Made by a program: the position numbers and the translations under genes. DNA of 64,000 bases from Lederbergia panacisoli (GTDB lineage Bacteria; Bacillota; Bacilli; Bacillales; Bacillaceae_C), in NCBI RefSeq assembly GCF_024626525.1, contig NZ_JANJGU010000006.1, positions 1 to 64,000 on the forward strand. The letters run 5' to 3'. Below, one piece after another: positions 24,901-35,004 of this stretch (position 1 is its first letter; each line of letters starts with the position of its first letter). The notes beneath the pieces were generated by a model, which worked only from the letters and a program-made list of their open reading frames with translations, had not been told where the DNA came from and ran no database searches.

Positions 24901-27108
24901 TCAATTATTCTTTAACTGATTATTTCTATTAACATCATTTTTTCTCAAGTTAAGTTTTGCTTTTAATAGGGTATTATCCTCAATAATATAGGGAGAAGAT
25001 CCAATTCCACCATTCATTGTGTCTATCCCAATCAGGCTATACTTTGAATTGATTGTATTTCCCTTAATAGTGGTATTAAAAACTTTGGTAGGCACATGCT
25101 CAGATGCATCTCTTCCAATTTGAATGATAGGTGTAGGTTCTACTGCAGTATCGACTTTAAAAGTATTATTAAGTACATTTACTGTTTTAGCTTCAAGAGC
25201 TAGAATGATTGGTCCGTCAATTATATCGTTTTCAAAAGATGAATGTTGAAAAATTGCTACTGTTTCTGTGTTATACGTATAAAAGGTTGTATTAACGAAT
25301 TTACAATTATTCATTTCAATCTTTCCCGGATTATTCAGCGAAAAATGACCACTTTTTACTAAACAACTTTTATATATTCCAGAAGCTAGATTCATTTCTG
25401 GTGTCTGATTAAATGTAATATTTTCGTATATATTATAACTATTTCCATCGCCGCTTATTTCGTTAGATCCATTTAATTTAATATTGTTCATTTGAATAGG
25501 TTCGCCATATACATATATCCCACTGGTTATATCTCTTTTTCCTGAAGAATTTAGAGTAATATCCTTTACTTTTATCCCATCTATAACAGTTTGATTTAAA
25601 TCCAAATTTGAATCTAAAGCATCAATACTTTCTATGGTAACTTCGTCACCACCTTCAAAAGTGGCTGAACTTGCAACTAGTTTATTATTGCTAAAATGGG
25701 TATTACCCCAAGTACTAAAATCACTATGATCAAACTGATTATTTTTTATTATAGCACCGTAATAGGCTGGATTAATCGCGAAGCCAATACCATCCTGAAC
25801 ATTTGGTCCAAAATAGTTATCTTCCACTACTGCCTTACCACCGTATGCAAAAACCATATGAATTGTATTATTTAAAAATTGATTTCCTTTTATATTCGTA
25901 TTAATAGCAGGGTAAAAACCAGGCTCTATATCTATTCCGCTTTCCGGTGCTATCCCGTTTGTATGATGAATTCTATTATTGAGAATATTTACGCCATCGG
26001 AAGCCCCGACTGTAATACCTTGTCTCCTGTTATATCCAATATCACAATTTTGTATTGTAATATTTTTAGTGATCGCAACTGTCATTTTATTCACTTCAAT
26101 ATTCTCAGTAGAATTACTATTGAATACTGCCTTAAAATAATCTGCATCATCGGGAATTTCAGAGTATCCCCAAGTCGAATTAAAACGAAGATTACTGTCA
26201 GCGCGAATGAAACTTTGATCCTTTCGATAAAAGAAAATATCATAATTTCCTTCTACACCTTCAGGAATCCACATCATAATATTTCGATAGTGAGGATTTT
26301 CATATACGGGATGATTAAAATTTGTTACATCGTAATTTTTTGTTCTTACTTTCCCTTTCTCGTGAATTAATTTACCATTCTCATTTATTCCACCAATTTC
26401 TATATCTTCTCCCGTTATATAGTCTCCGTATATTGTAGAGCCTCCAATCTCTATCCCGTCACCAGTGAACTTCTCAATCTTAACTCCATCAATAATAACA
26501 TTTTGAGCACCTTTAGTATCGATACCGTTTCCCCATTCATGTGTTCCACCTGTATACTCGCCTTTTTGGGAATAATCATGTGTTTCTCGGTCTCCTCTAA
26601 TGGTACCGCCTTTTATCGTTACGTTTTCAATTTCTGAATCTATATACAAAGTGGAATATATTTCAAACCCATTTGATTCTTTTTGAATGATAGCTTTATC
26701 GTCTAAAAGAAAAGTTATATTTGACACTATATTGATTCTTGAGTCGGGATCGTCCACCCCTTCTCCTTTTGATATCAAATATGTTCCTGCTGGAACATAA
26801 AACGTAGTGTACCCTTCTTGTTGTGTCCATTCAAGCGCTGCATTTAGACCTTTTGTTGTTTCAATAGGATGGGTTCCGTCATTAAAAATTCCCCATTTTC
26901 GAAGATCAAGTTCATATACATTCTGATTGTCACCTTTTGAAGAAGTTTGAATTATTCCACTATCTGAATCATTTCCCTTATGAAGGGGGAGTGATATCGA
27001 TACACCATCCCTACCACCTTCGACATTTTGAATTCTTTGCAAGTTAAAAAGTGAAAATAACACAAAAATGATGGCACCAGTTAAAATAATTATCTTCCAT
27101 CTTTTCAC
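24901..27108 (-). CDS. Membrane-anchored right-handed beta-helix protein
   Basis: A 735-residue protein with an N-terminal signal anchor (about residues 5-22) and a long parallel beta-helix. It starts with the pectate-lyase-superfamily entry motif DLRKWGIFNDGTHP then AGTYLIS, followed by many short repeats of the type ITIQNCDIGYNRRQGI and GNQFLNNTI. Such proteins bind, cleave or epimerise polysaccharides; no catalytic set is certain here. The start is GTG 27108, with AAAGGG upstream. It is co-directional with the EPS genes, so a role in modifying or trimming the exported polymer at the cell surface is plausible. Confidence 0.8.
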   Translation of the reverse strand: MKRWKIIILTGAIIFVLFSLFNLQRIQNVEGGRDGVSISLPLHKGNDSDSGIIQTSSKGDNQNVYELDLRKWGIFNDGTHPIETTKGLNAALEWTQQEGYTTFYVPAGTYLISKGEGVDDPDSRINIVSNITFLLDDKAIIQKESNGFEIYSTLYIDSEIENVTIKGGTIRGDRETHDYSQKGEYTGGTHEWGNGIDTKGAQNVIIDGVKIEKFTGDGIEIGGSTIYGDYITGEDIEIGGINENGKLIHEKGKVRTKNYDVTNFNHPVYENPHYRNIMMWIPEGVEGNYDIFFYRKDQSFIRADSNLRFNSTWGYSEIPDDADYFKAVFNSNSTENIEVNKMTVAITKNITIQNCDIGYNRRQGITVGASDGVNILNNRIHHTNGIAPESGIDIEPGFYPAINTNIKGNQFLNNTIHMVFAYGGKAVVEDNYFGPNVQDGIGFAINPAYYGAIIKNNQFDHSDFSTWGNTHFSNNKLVASSATFEGGDEVTIESIDALDSNLDLNQTVIDGIKVKDITLNSSGKRDITSGIYVYGEPIQMNNIKLNGSNEISGDGNSYNIYENITFNQTPEMNLASGIYKSCLVKSGHFSLNNPGKIEMNNCKFVNTTFYTYNTETVAIFQHSSFENDIIDGPIILALEAKTVNVLNNTFKVDTAVEPTPIIQIGRDASEHVPTKVFNTTIKGNTINSKYSLIGIDTMNGGIGSSPYIIEDNTLLKAKLNLRKNDVNRNNQLKNN

Positions 27109-27155
27109 CAGATTTTCATTCCCTTTATTTTTAAACTTCTATTTTACATTAACTT

Positions 27156-28304
27156 TTAAATGACCTTCGCATTTATCTCGGAATAATTATTGGCTATATT
27201 TAAATGTTTCAGCCTCTGTAGTTTCTTTAATAGACTAAAATCAGAAATAGCATTGTTGCTTATATCCAACTTTTCAACATTTAAGAAATACTGTATACCA
27301 TCTAAATTTTTTATTCCTTTATTACTCAAATCCAGTTCCTTAATATTGATTAAATCTTTAATGAGTAACCATTTACCAGCTTGCAATGAAATTTTTTCCC
27401 TTACAGCACTTTCTAAATATATATCCGAAAAAGTAGCAACACCAGCGATTTCAGATGTTGTATAAAACTCCAAACCGAGTCTTTTAGATACTTTTATTAT
27501 CTTTTCAATTGTATTAGGAGAAACTCTCCAGTTCCCCCACCTTTTATGCTGTTCACCTTTATTTCCCTCTATATCTTGAGGCAAAATCGAATGACCTGTT
27601 AATATCAAATTTTCACCTGACCTTTTTACAAGTTTTAAGATTTTCTTCAGATAAAAAAAATTACAGGAATAATAGCTATCTAAACAAATGGATGGCGCAA
27701 ATCCAAAATGATTAAAAGAAGATAGGTTGTCCTTATTCAAGTGGCCTCGCGCAATATTAAAGTGATTAGGGATAATTCCAGCTATTGTTTTTTCGTCTGC
27801 AAGAAAATGAGGAAAGGCAAATGAAGCTGGCTTTTTAAATTTAGCTCCTGTTTTAGAGTGTGATTGTTTGCTTAACCAATTATTTAACAACACTATTTCA
27901 TCATCAATCCATTTATTTACGGAATTTATTTTCGAATAATCGGTTGCTTTACGGTGTTTAAAACCATGGTTAGCTATTTCATGCCCATCTGATTGTAGTT
28001 CAAGTAATAAATCAATTTCTTCTTGGATATGTATTCTATTATTTTTTAAAGGATGGACTCCATTAACATTAAAAGTTACCTTTATATCATTATTATCAAA
28101 TATAGGCTTCCCATACTTATACCAATCGTAAACCCGATAACTATCGTCAAAAGATAGAGCAATACCTGGTTTATTTATATAGCGTATATTATTTTCTTTT
28201 CCAAATTGATTCGTACGCTTAACCTGATCGGCCATATTTCTATACAACGTACCCCAATATCTCCACTCAAAATATTTCTTTACGAGGGATTTTAGTATGA
28301 ACAT
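27156..28304 (-). CDS. Polysaccharide deacetylase fused to leucine-rich repeats
   Basis: A 382-residue protein. Residues ~45-300 form a NodB-like deacetylase domain: metal/catalytic Asp pair in IALSFDDSYRVYDW, His motif HEIANHGFKHR, later ILTGHSILPQD. The last ~65 residues are leucine-rich repeats (INIKELDLSNKGIKNLDG, NVEKLDISNNAISDFSLL, RLKHLNIANN). There is no clear signal peptide; the N terminus is amphipathic. ATG 28304 has GGAGG eight bases upstream. De-N-acetylation of the EPS is the likely role, and the repeat tail may recruit a partner or substrate. The fusion is unusual. Confidence 0.82.
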   Translation of the reverse strand: MFILKSLVKKYFEWRYWGTLYRNMADQVKRTNQFGKENNIRYINKPGIALSFDDSYRVYDWYKYGKPIFDNNDIKVTFNVNGVHPLKNNRIHIQEEIDLLLELQSDGHEIANHGFKHRKATDYSKINSVNKWIDDEIVLLNNWLSKQSHSKTGAKFKKPASFAFPHFLADEKTIAGIIPNHFNIARGHLNKDNLSSFNHFGFAPSICLDSYYSCNFFYLKKILKLVKRSGENLILTGHSILPQDIEGNKGEQHKRWGNWRVSPNTIEKIIKVSKRLGLEFYTTSEIAGVATFSDIYLESAVREKISLQAGKWLLIKDLINIKELDLSNKGIKNLDGIQYFLNVEKLDISNNAISDFSLLKKLQRLKHLNIANNYSEINAKVI

Positions 28305-28575
28305 AGTAATTCCTCCATCATTACCTCCAAGCATTGGTATTTATTTTGCATCTCATTTGTATTCTTTTAAATAATATCCACTTTATTGCTAACTGTGTTT
28401 AGAAATCTGGTGAAATAATTAGACTAAAAAACATAATTAAAGTTAGAAATAAATTGAAAGTAAAATATAAATTGCAATCAGCAATACCATACCCAATCAT
28501 TAATATTGAGTGGGTATTTAAATTAAGAAATAAATGATCTCTATGCTCTAATAAACCAAGTTATGCTTATTTATC

Positions 28576-29742
28576 TTAAACTTTTGAAACACTTTGATTT
28601 AATTCTGTAGTTATTTTCTGCACCTTTTGTTTGTAAGAGATTGTTTTGCCTAGCTTCATAGAAGGTACTTCCACGAAATAATATGCTATTGTCGAGATAA
28701 AGATTGAGACTAAAATAGTTAAGGTGCTAATAATTCCTATCGGAACAAAATTATATAATAGGTAAAATAAACTTAACAGAACTATTAGATGATATAGATA
28801 TAAGCTATAAGAAATTTTCCCTATAAAATTTATTGGTTTTATCATCAATATTTTTGTTATCTTATGGGAACCTAACGCAATAATAATAAACAAGACAGCA
28901 CCCAAACATGCAATATAATCCATAAGAACCCTTGCTGGATAAAAAAAGTCAATAAAGTTTAAAATTCTTATCCCTATACCAGGATAATTATAAAAAATAA
29001 AAGCCGCTATTAATAATAACCATTTATAAGTCCTTGTAAGTTTATGATACATACCAAGTATATCCTTTAAGTGTTTTGCAATTACGCCTCCAAATATAAA
29101 CATGGAAGTATAGTGTAATGTATCCCAATAGGAAGTGTAATAACCATTACTCACCTGAAAGCCCAAAGTGTCATTAAGAATCGAAAATAAAGATAAAAAG
29201 AAACCAATAATAATGCTAAATTTCCAATTGAATTTTATAACAACCAAATAAACTAATGGGAACAGTAAAGATATCCTCATTTCATGAACTAGTGACCAAA
29301 TAACATTATTGAAAGCATCTGAATGAACATTGCCAATTAAAAGAAAATGTTCAAATAATAATGAAGCGCTAAATTTAGTAGTCCAGGTAAGATTAAACCA
29401 ATAACTTAACTCATTGATTCCACCTCTCGATAATAATAATGACAACAATATTGCTATGATAATAGAAACTAAGTATGGCACATAGATTCTTAAAATTCTT
29501 CTAATTACAAATACTGGGTAATTCATTTCTCTTCCATTTACTAATGGTAGTGATAATACAAATCCGCTTAAAATAAAAAAAAGAAGTACTGCTGATGATC
29601 CATTTATCAGTACTTTTAAAGGCGATCCAGTTATTAGTACAGAAAACAAGTAAGTAGCTGATACATTGCCTATATGAGATAACATGACTGTTACCGCAGC
29701 CAATCCTCTAATTGAATCAAGTTGATCAAATCTGGAATTCAA
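28576..29742 (-). CDS. Acyltransferase 3 family membrane protein (OafA/YrhL-like)
   Basis: A 388-residue integral membrane O-acyltransferase with about ten helices. It starts with the family motif RFDQLDSIRGLAAVTVMLSH, which carries the catalytic His region, and has FFILSGFVLSLP and YLYHLIVLL. It would transfer acetyl or similar groups to sugars on the outer face of the membrane. The start is TTG 29742, behind GGAGGGAAAAG. It stands apart from its neighbours by gaps of 271 and 326 bp, so it may have its own promoter, none of which I could identify with confidence. Confidence 0.88.
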   Translation of the reverse strand: MNSRFDQLDSIRGLAAVTVMLSHIGNVSATYLFSVLITGSPLKVLINGSSAVLLFFILSGFVLSLPLVNGREMNYPVFVIRRILRIYVPYLVSIIIAILLSLLLSRGGINELSYWFNLTWTTKFSASLLFEHFLLIGNVHSDAFNNVIWSLVHEMRISLLFPLVYLVVIKFNWKFSIIIGFFLSLFSILNDTLGFQVSNGYYTSYWDTLHYTSMFIFGGVIAKHLKDILGMYHKLTRTYKWLLLIAAFIFYNYPGIGIRILNFIDFFYPARVLMDYIACLGAVLFIIIALGSHKITKILMIKPINFIGKISYSLYLYHLIVLLSLFYLLYNFVPIGIISTLTILVSIFISTIAYYFVEVPSMKLGKTISYKQKVQKITTELNQSVSKV

Positions 29743-30068
29743 ACTTTTCCCTCCTCAAAAATCCTCTAAGTAAAAAGAGCTATTTAAATTGATAATTAAG
29801 TGTATTACTTACTTCAATTCTTTTAATTTGGCATGGGCTGCATAGCTGATGAATATATCTTTTTTTGCTATTAACATATTACATATTATCCCTAAAAAGG
29901 CTGAGAGTAACATTTATAATCGTGCAAGTTATTTTTACTTCATTCAAAAAATTAGCTACTGAGTTGCAAAATTGATTAACCAATGATGCTCCTTCGATAG
30001 AGTACTTTTCCTCTTTATGAATATAAGTAAATCGATATATGAAAAATTTAGTCATACAAATTTTCAAT
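29743..30068. other. Intergenic gap with no recognised gene
   Basis: 326 bp of AT-rich sequence between the GT-D and acyltransferase genes. A 62-codon open frame on the minus strand (29879-30067) has no recognisable ribosome-binding site or family likeness, so I do not call it. No promoter or terminator stood out. Confidence 0.5.
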
Positions 30069-30977
30069 TTAACTTATTCTTGTAATAATTTCACTTTCAT
30101 ATCTAGAGTCATTTATTGCATAAACATTTGTCCCGTTTTGTACCTCGCCGACAAATTTATTTTTAACTGGTGCCTTATCTATAGCTTTGTTTAAAAACCA
30201 CTCGTATTCGATATCTATATGACCAATATCTATAGCACGACGACCATTAACAGCTAAATCATAAGCTAATACTGTAGCAGTTGGACCAAGTGAAATTAAT
30301 ATTATTTTTGATTTATCTTGCTTTTTTACCTCTTCTAATATTAGATCATACTTAGAAAACGCATTTTTAGCTGGGCATAGTATTCTTTTGATAGATTTTG
30401 CATTATCAAATAAGTTATTTCCTATGCCTAACCTACTTTGTTCACCTTCTACAATAACTATTTCTTTTTTATCCCATAACTTTTTAAATAACTCGAATCG
30501 TTCATGTGTCTTGCTTTTGTCTTTATGATCTATGTATAATCGCGTCACCAAAGAATCATAATATATTTTATTTTTCTCAAGCATTTTATAAATTTTATAC
30601 CGATTTCGATTTAAATACCAAGTCCAATATTTTTTTGATTTATCCGTACACCAATTTATATCTTCGAAAATATTTGGAATAAAAACTTCATGATTTTGCT
30701 GTTTGCTTCTAATGATTTCCTTTAATCGGATACTTAAATCCATAGAATATGGCTGAAATCGTAGACCCCCACCTTCCATTATAATGAACTCCCCATCACC
30801 AAACCTGCTAACCGAACAATTATTATTAATTATTATGTTTAGGCTTTCATCAGTCGATTTAACAGAAGGAGGCGGAAAAACTAAAAAAATCATTCTATTA
30901 AATAGAATGATCACATTATCTTTTATTTTTTTTATTACAGAAACTTTATAATAAAGTTTTAATAAATATCTTTTCAA
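30069..30977 (-). CDS. GT-D fold glycosyltransferase (DUF1792 family)
   Basis: A 302-residue protein of the DUF1792/GT-D type, first described for streptococcal glycoprotein glycosyltransferases. Conserved marks are SVSRFGDGEF early in the protein (the metal/nucleotide-sugar DxE-type motif), VIVEGEQSRLGIGNNLF, ILISLGPTATVLAYDL and the terminal IDIGHIDIEYEW. TTG 30977 is chosen because AGGGGAG lies six bases upstream. Earlier in-frame ATG 31001 has none. It probably adds a hexose to the repeat unit. Confidence 0.82.
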   Translation of the reverse strand: MKRYLLKLYYKVSVIKKIKDNVIILFNRMIFLVFPPPSVKSTDESLNIIINNNCSVSRFGDGEFIIMEGGGLRFQPYSMDLSIRLKEIIRSKQQNHEVFIPNIFEDINWCTDKSKKYWTWYLNRNRYKIYKMLEKNKIYYDSLVTRLYIDHKDKSKTHERFELFKKLWDKKEIVIVEGEQSRLGIGNNLFDNAKSIKRILCPAKNAFSKYDLILEEVKKQDKSKIILISLGPTATVLAYDLAVNGRRAIDIGHIDIEYEWFLNKAIDKAPVKNKFVGEVQNGTNVYAINDSRYESEIITRIS

Positions 30978-31048
30978 AGTTTTCTCCCCTTGCAAAAACA
31001 TTAATTTTTATATTCTAATCAGATATTCCTCTCAAATTTAAAGTGAAT

Positions 31049-32089
31049 TCACTTATTCAGCTTCTTCAGGATAACTGAATATTGACCCAAAATTAGCCTT
31101 ATTAACATAAATCTAAAGTAAATCCTTCCTTTTATTCTAAACCCTTTGGTAGTTAAATATTTTGAACTTTCTTTATTAAAAATAGTTTTAATTGAATAGA
31201 CTTTGAATGCCTTACTCTGAGTTAGATCTCTTAAACAATTTTCCACATAATACTTATCGTTCGTATGAAAAAAGTAATCTAAAGATGTAGTAACTTGCTC
31301 ACAAAAAATTGAGGGAATTGTTAACTTCACGATATCTTTAGCGTCATTACTTTTTAAATATACTTCAAATCTTTTTACCATATTAGTTAATCTATAGAGT
31401 AAGGTATTGGGAAATGAACTTAAGGAGTTTGGGCGTTGGAAGTAATTCACCAATACTTCAGGTGTTGTACTAATTAATTTTGTATGACATAAATAGTACA
31501 AATTAAATAATAAATCTTCGGCAAAGATCTCTTGATTAGGTTCAAACCTTATGTTGTGTAATCTTATTAAATCATGTTTATATAACTTATTCCAAACACT
31601 ATATGCATGTTTAAATGGCAAAAAAAAGTCCAGAATATATCGTGATATTCCTAACTTATTTACCTCTATTAGTCCTTCATCCAGTGATAGACAAGCTTTT
31701 GAGTTTTGTATTTTTTCAACAGAATAAACACTTCTATAATTGCAAACAACAAGGTCACTGTTATGTTTAATTGAGTTCTTAACTAAAACTTCAAACATCC
31801 CTCTTTCAACCCAATCATCCGCATCAATAAATGCAATATATTTACCACTAGCAATACCCAGACCTGAATTTCTTGCTGAAGATAACCCACCATTCTGCTT
31901 ATGGATTACTTTTATTCTTGGCTCTTCTCTTGCATATTTCTCACAAATTTCTCCACACCTGTCTTTAGAACCGTCATTAACAAGAATAATCTCAATATCC
32001 TGGAGAGACTGATTAATTAAAGAATCTATACATCTTTCCAAATACGTTTCAACGTTATAGATCGGAACAATAATACTAACAGTAGGCAT
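31049..32089 (-). CDS. Glycosyltransferase family 2
   Basis: A 346-residue GT-A enzyme: MPTVSIIVPIYNVETYLERC start, nucleotide-binding LVNDGSKD, GGLSSARNSGLG and the DxD-type metal motif AFIDADDW. The C-terminal half has a basic amphipathic stretch suited to membrane association. It transfers a sugar onto the lipid-linked repeat unit; the donor is unknown. ATG 32089 follows AAAGGAAA. One of five similar GT2 proteins in the locus, most like 32360-33343 and 47733-48701 in its first 120 residues. Confidence 0.9.
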   Translation of the reverse strand: MPTVSIIVPIYNVETYLERCIDSLINQSLQDIEIILVNDGSKDRCGEICEKYAREEPRIKVIHKQNGGLSSARNSGLGIASGKYIAFIDADDWVERGMFEVLVKNSIKHNSDLVVCNYRSVYSVEKIQNSKACLSLDEGLIEVNKLGISRYILDFFLPFKHAYSVWNKLYKHDLIRLHNIRFEPNQEIFAEDLLFNLYYLCHTKLISTTPEVLVNYFQRPNSLSSFPNTLLYRLTNMVKRFEVYLKSNDAKDIVKLTIPSIFCEQVTTSLDYFFHTNDKYYVENCLRDLTQSKAFKVYSIKTIFNKESSKYLTTKGFRIKGRIYFRFMLIRLILGQYSVILKKLNK

Positions 32090-32359
32090 TATTTTTTCCT
32101 TTCTTTCAAGAATTGAATGATATTTACAAGTCAAAATTTAAGGATATTTTATTAAAATGCAAATTTTTTAAAGTCTCAATCTCATTTATCATTTGGTTAG
32201 CAGTTTTTTATGTTCTGTTTGAAATATTTTTCAGTAAAAAATATTTCTGTTAATGCTATATGTTACTTTTATACTAAATTAATCTCACAATCATTTAACC
32301 TATGTATACTATTCATCTTCCCACCCGAAATATCTTTATTTAATAAAAGTCAGGAACAC

Positions 32360-33343
32360 TTAACCATTTATTTGATATTTTGATTTTTTCCTAACATACA
32401 ATTCAAATAAATAAGGATGAATAATAAATAGAATCCATAATGTTTTTTCCTTTTTGTTAAAATAGGGATTAAATAATAAAACATGAATCGATTTGCTAAA
32501 GTCATTTTTAAGTTTATTTAATTCAAAATAAGAATTATTATATTCTTTTTTTACTTTAAAGTAATATGATATCAACTTCACAACATATTTAAACTCCGTT
32601 TGATGTCGTAATTCAGGAAGCTTTAACTTCCTACAAAAAGTAATTCTATCTTTCAGTGCATAAACCTCATCCAACATTTTTAAGCTAAAAGGCGAACCCA
32701 TAATACTATTGTTCCTTTGTCGATAATAATACATTGCTACTGGTATGTGCGTTACCCTATTACTTTCGTAAAATATTCTATGAACTAGAAATTCATCCTC
32801 ATGGGTTCTTCCTATTTTAAATCTAAGATTATTAAATAATTGTCTTCTAAACAGTTTGTTTGTAGCAACTACAAAGTTTATTCCTTCTGATCGATTATAT
32901 ATTTGTTTTAATGCTTCAATATTTGTATATATTTGAGCTTCAATATTAATGTTATATGCTTCAATTTTATTTTTTTCACTTTCATTTACTTTTAACAGAT
33001 TACACATTACAATATCTGATTTATATTTTCTCGCGTTTGTATACAACAATTCATACATTCTATTATGAATAAAATCGTCACTATCAACAAATGCAATATA
33101 TTCACCTGTTGCAATATTAATTCCAGCATTTCTGGCAGAAGATAATCCGCCATTGTTTTGATGTATTACTTTTATTCTTTTATCTTTTTTTGCATATTCA
33201 TCACATATTTCACCGCATTTATCTGGAGAACCATCGTTCACAAGTATTAATTCAAAATAAATATATGTTTGATTTAAAATAGACTCAATACAAAAGCTTA
33301 AATATTTTTCTACATTATATATTGGTACTATAATGCTTATCAT
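32360..33343 (-). CDS. Glycosyltransferase family 2
   Basis: A 327-residue GT2 enzyme with MISIIVPIYNVEKYLSFC, LVNDGSPD, GGLSSARNAGIN and the metal motif AFVDSDDF. Closely related to 47733-48701 throughout, including HEDEFLVHRIFYES and PVAMYYYRQR. ATG 33343 follows AAAGGTG; the GTG at 33355 is inside that site. It is the first gene after the PIG-L gene, 31 bp apart, so probably on the same transcript as the Kdo block. Confidence 0.9.
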   Translation of the reverse strand: MISIIVPIYNVEKYLSFCIESILNQTYIYFELILVNDGSPDKCGEICDEYAKKDKRIKVIHQNNGGLSSARNAGINIATGEYIAFVDSDDFIHNRMYELLYTNARKYKSDIVMCNLLKVNESEKNKIEAYNINIEAQIYTNIEALKQIYNRSEGINFVVATNKLFRRQLFNNLRFKIGRTHEDEFLVHRIFYESNRVTHIPVAMYYYRQRNNSIMGSPFSLKMLDEVYALKDRITFCRKLKLPELRHQTEFKYVVKLISYYFKVKKEYNNSYFELNKLKNDFSKSIHVLLFNPYFNKKEKTLWILFIIHPYLFELYVRKKSKYQING

Positions 33344-33373
33344 TTTTATTATCACCTTTAAATTATTAGTTCC

Positions 33374-34324
33374 CTATGTCTTTTCAGAAGTTTTATGGTC
33401 TCCTAACTGTTCCATTAGTAAATTATCATTATGTTCCTGCGATGTAGTTCTATTATTTTTAAGAAACTTGTTAATTAAACTCCATTCTTCCTTAGTGACT
33501 TGAGAATTTGTCTCTATTTCTTCTCTAATATGTTTAGTATCGGCATGTCTGATGATCTCTCCTTGCATATAAAATTCATCAACATGTTGTGATTGATGAA
33601 AATTTAACATTTCTTTTTTCCTTAAACGTTCATTATCAGTTAACTCAATGATATCTTCTTTAGCATTTTGATATTTTTGAGGAGTTATAAACTTCATTTT
33701 TTCTGTACCTAACGGATATAAAGAACTATATTCGGCCCATTCATATATACTTTGGAAATTTAAATTACTACATACAAATTTAGCCACTAAACTTACAGTA
33801 TCGTGATCAGTATGCCCCCCCTCAATACAGTGAACATATATTTTTTTGGGCTTTAACTTTTTTATTAACGAATGAATATCTTTTGCAATTTCTTTTAAAT
33901 AACGGTGTGTTCCCCCGTCGGGAAAGCCTAGACATATTACATTTTCCGAAGGAATATTTAATATCGATAATGCTTGAATGCCTTCTTTAAATCTTATTTC
34001 AGCAATTTTTTGAGATAACTCCCTTCTTTTTGTCCAACTTTCGCCATCTCCTCCTGTACCATTGGTAATATACACAACTGTTACCTTTTCACCTTTTTCC
34101 CTGTGTCTACCCATCGTGGCGCTCAAACCTAAAACCTCATCATCAGGATGTGCAGAAAAAACCAATATATCTGTAAGATTCATTGGTTTAAATGATATAT
34201 TTCTTCCAATCATATTTCTTGGATATCTATAGAATCCTTTCATATATTCTTTAAGTTTAATTGTTCTCTGTTCACCAATAAATGATTGCGAGAGCTCCGT
34301 CAAAAACATCTTTATTTTTTTCAT
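33374..34324 (-). CDS. PIG-L family deacetylase, copy A
   Basis: A 316-residue LmbE/PIG-L zinc-dependent N-deacetylase. The zinc motif AHPDDEVLG (about residue 57) and second histidine set HTDHDTV are intact. GTGGDGESW and LGFPDGGTHRYL are also conserved. It would remove an N-acetyl group from a sugar. The N-terminal ~50 residues are basic and hydrophobic. AAGGTGG precedes the ATG. It is a close paralogue of the protein at 40377-41261, the two bracketing the Kdo gene set. Confidence 0.88.
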   Translation of the reverse strand: MKKIKMFLTELSQSFIGEQRTIKLKEYMKGFYRYPRNMIGRNISFKPMNLTDILVFSAHPDDEVLGLSATMGRHREKGEKVTVVYITNGTGGDGESWTKRRELSQKIAEIRFKEGIQALSILNIPSENVICLGFPDGGTHRYLKEIAKDIHSLIKKLKPKKIYVHCIEGGHTDHDTVSLVAKFVCSNLNFQSIYEWAEYSSLYPLGTEKMKFITPQKYQNAKEDIIELTDNERLRKKEMLNFHQSQHVDEFYMQGEIIRHADTKHIREEIETNSQVTKEEWSLINKFLKNNRTTSQEHNDNLLMEQLGDHKTSEKT

Positions 34325-34482
34325 ATCTTACACCACCTTAGCCTTAGTTAATTATTGGTTTGAAGATTACCTGAGTATTGCAGACTTTCACTATGTTCAG
34401 GCATCATTTTCACTAAAATTTTAATTTTTATCAAATAAATTTCTTCCTGGGAACATCCCTTAATAGAAAACAAGTAACGATT

Positions 34483-35004
34483 TTATTGATCTATCTTGAT
34501 TTCGCATTCAAGGTATTCTTTAAGTAACAGTTCATAGTTATGTTGTTTAGATAAGACATAATCGATTGCTTCACGCACCGCACCTTCCCCCCCTTTATAT
34601 TGACTTACAAAACTTACGGAATTCTTAACAATTTCAACAGAATCTTTGGGTGCTGCGGAAAAAGCAACAGATTGAATAACTGATAAATCATTAATATCAT
34701 CGCCAATATAAAATACATTTTGCATCTGTAAATTAAGAGAGTTAACTAGTGTCGTTAAAGCTTCCTTTTTGTTTCTTATCCCTTCAAATAAAAAATCAAC
34801 ATTCAATTCTTTTGATCGAATGTTAACAGATTCTGATTTCCTACCAGTTATAATGGCAATCTTGATTCCAGTAAATCGTGCTAAACTAATACCCATTCCA
34901 TCTTTTACATTAAAACTTTTATATTCCACACCGTTAGATCCAATTAATAATTTTCCATCAGTTAAAACTCCGTCAACATCTATTGCAATTAATTTAATAT
35001 CCAT
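34483..35004 (-). CDS. kdsC: KdsC-like 3-deoxy-D-manno-octulosonate-8-phosphate phosphatase
   Basis: A 173-residue HAD phosphatase of the KdsC type. It has the nucleophile motif AIDVDGVLTDGKL, the second motif IAIITGRKSE, and IGDDINDLSVI with its metal-binding Asp pair, and no cap domain, as in KdsC tetramers. It would dephosphorylate Kdo-8-phosphate to Kdo. Related enzymes act on nonulosonate phosphates, but KdsA and KpsF next door favour Kdo. The ATG overlaps the stop of the upstream isomerase gene (TAATG), implying coupled translation. Confidence 0.87.
   Translation of the reverse strand: MDIKLIAIDVDGVLTDGKLLIGSNGVEYKSFNVKDGMGISLARFTGIKIAIITGRKSESVNIRSKELNVDFLFEGIRNKKEALTTLVNSLNLQMQNVFYIGDDINDLSVIQSVAFSAAPKDSVEIVKNSVSFVSQYKGGEGAVREAIDYVLSKQHNYELLLKEYLECEIKIDQ

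Noticed and set aside
25879-26370. Plus-strand frame of 163 codons
   Set aside because: It is antisense to the beta-helix gene and its product looks like random AT-rich translation.
29879-30067. Minus-strand 62-codon open frame in the gap between GT-D and acyltransferase genes
   Set aside because: No ribosome-binding site and no recognisable family; AT-rich sequence gives such frames by chance.
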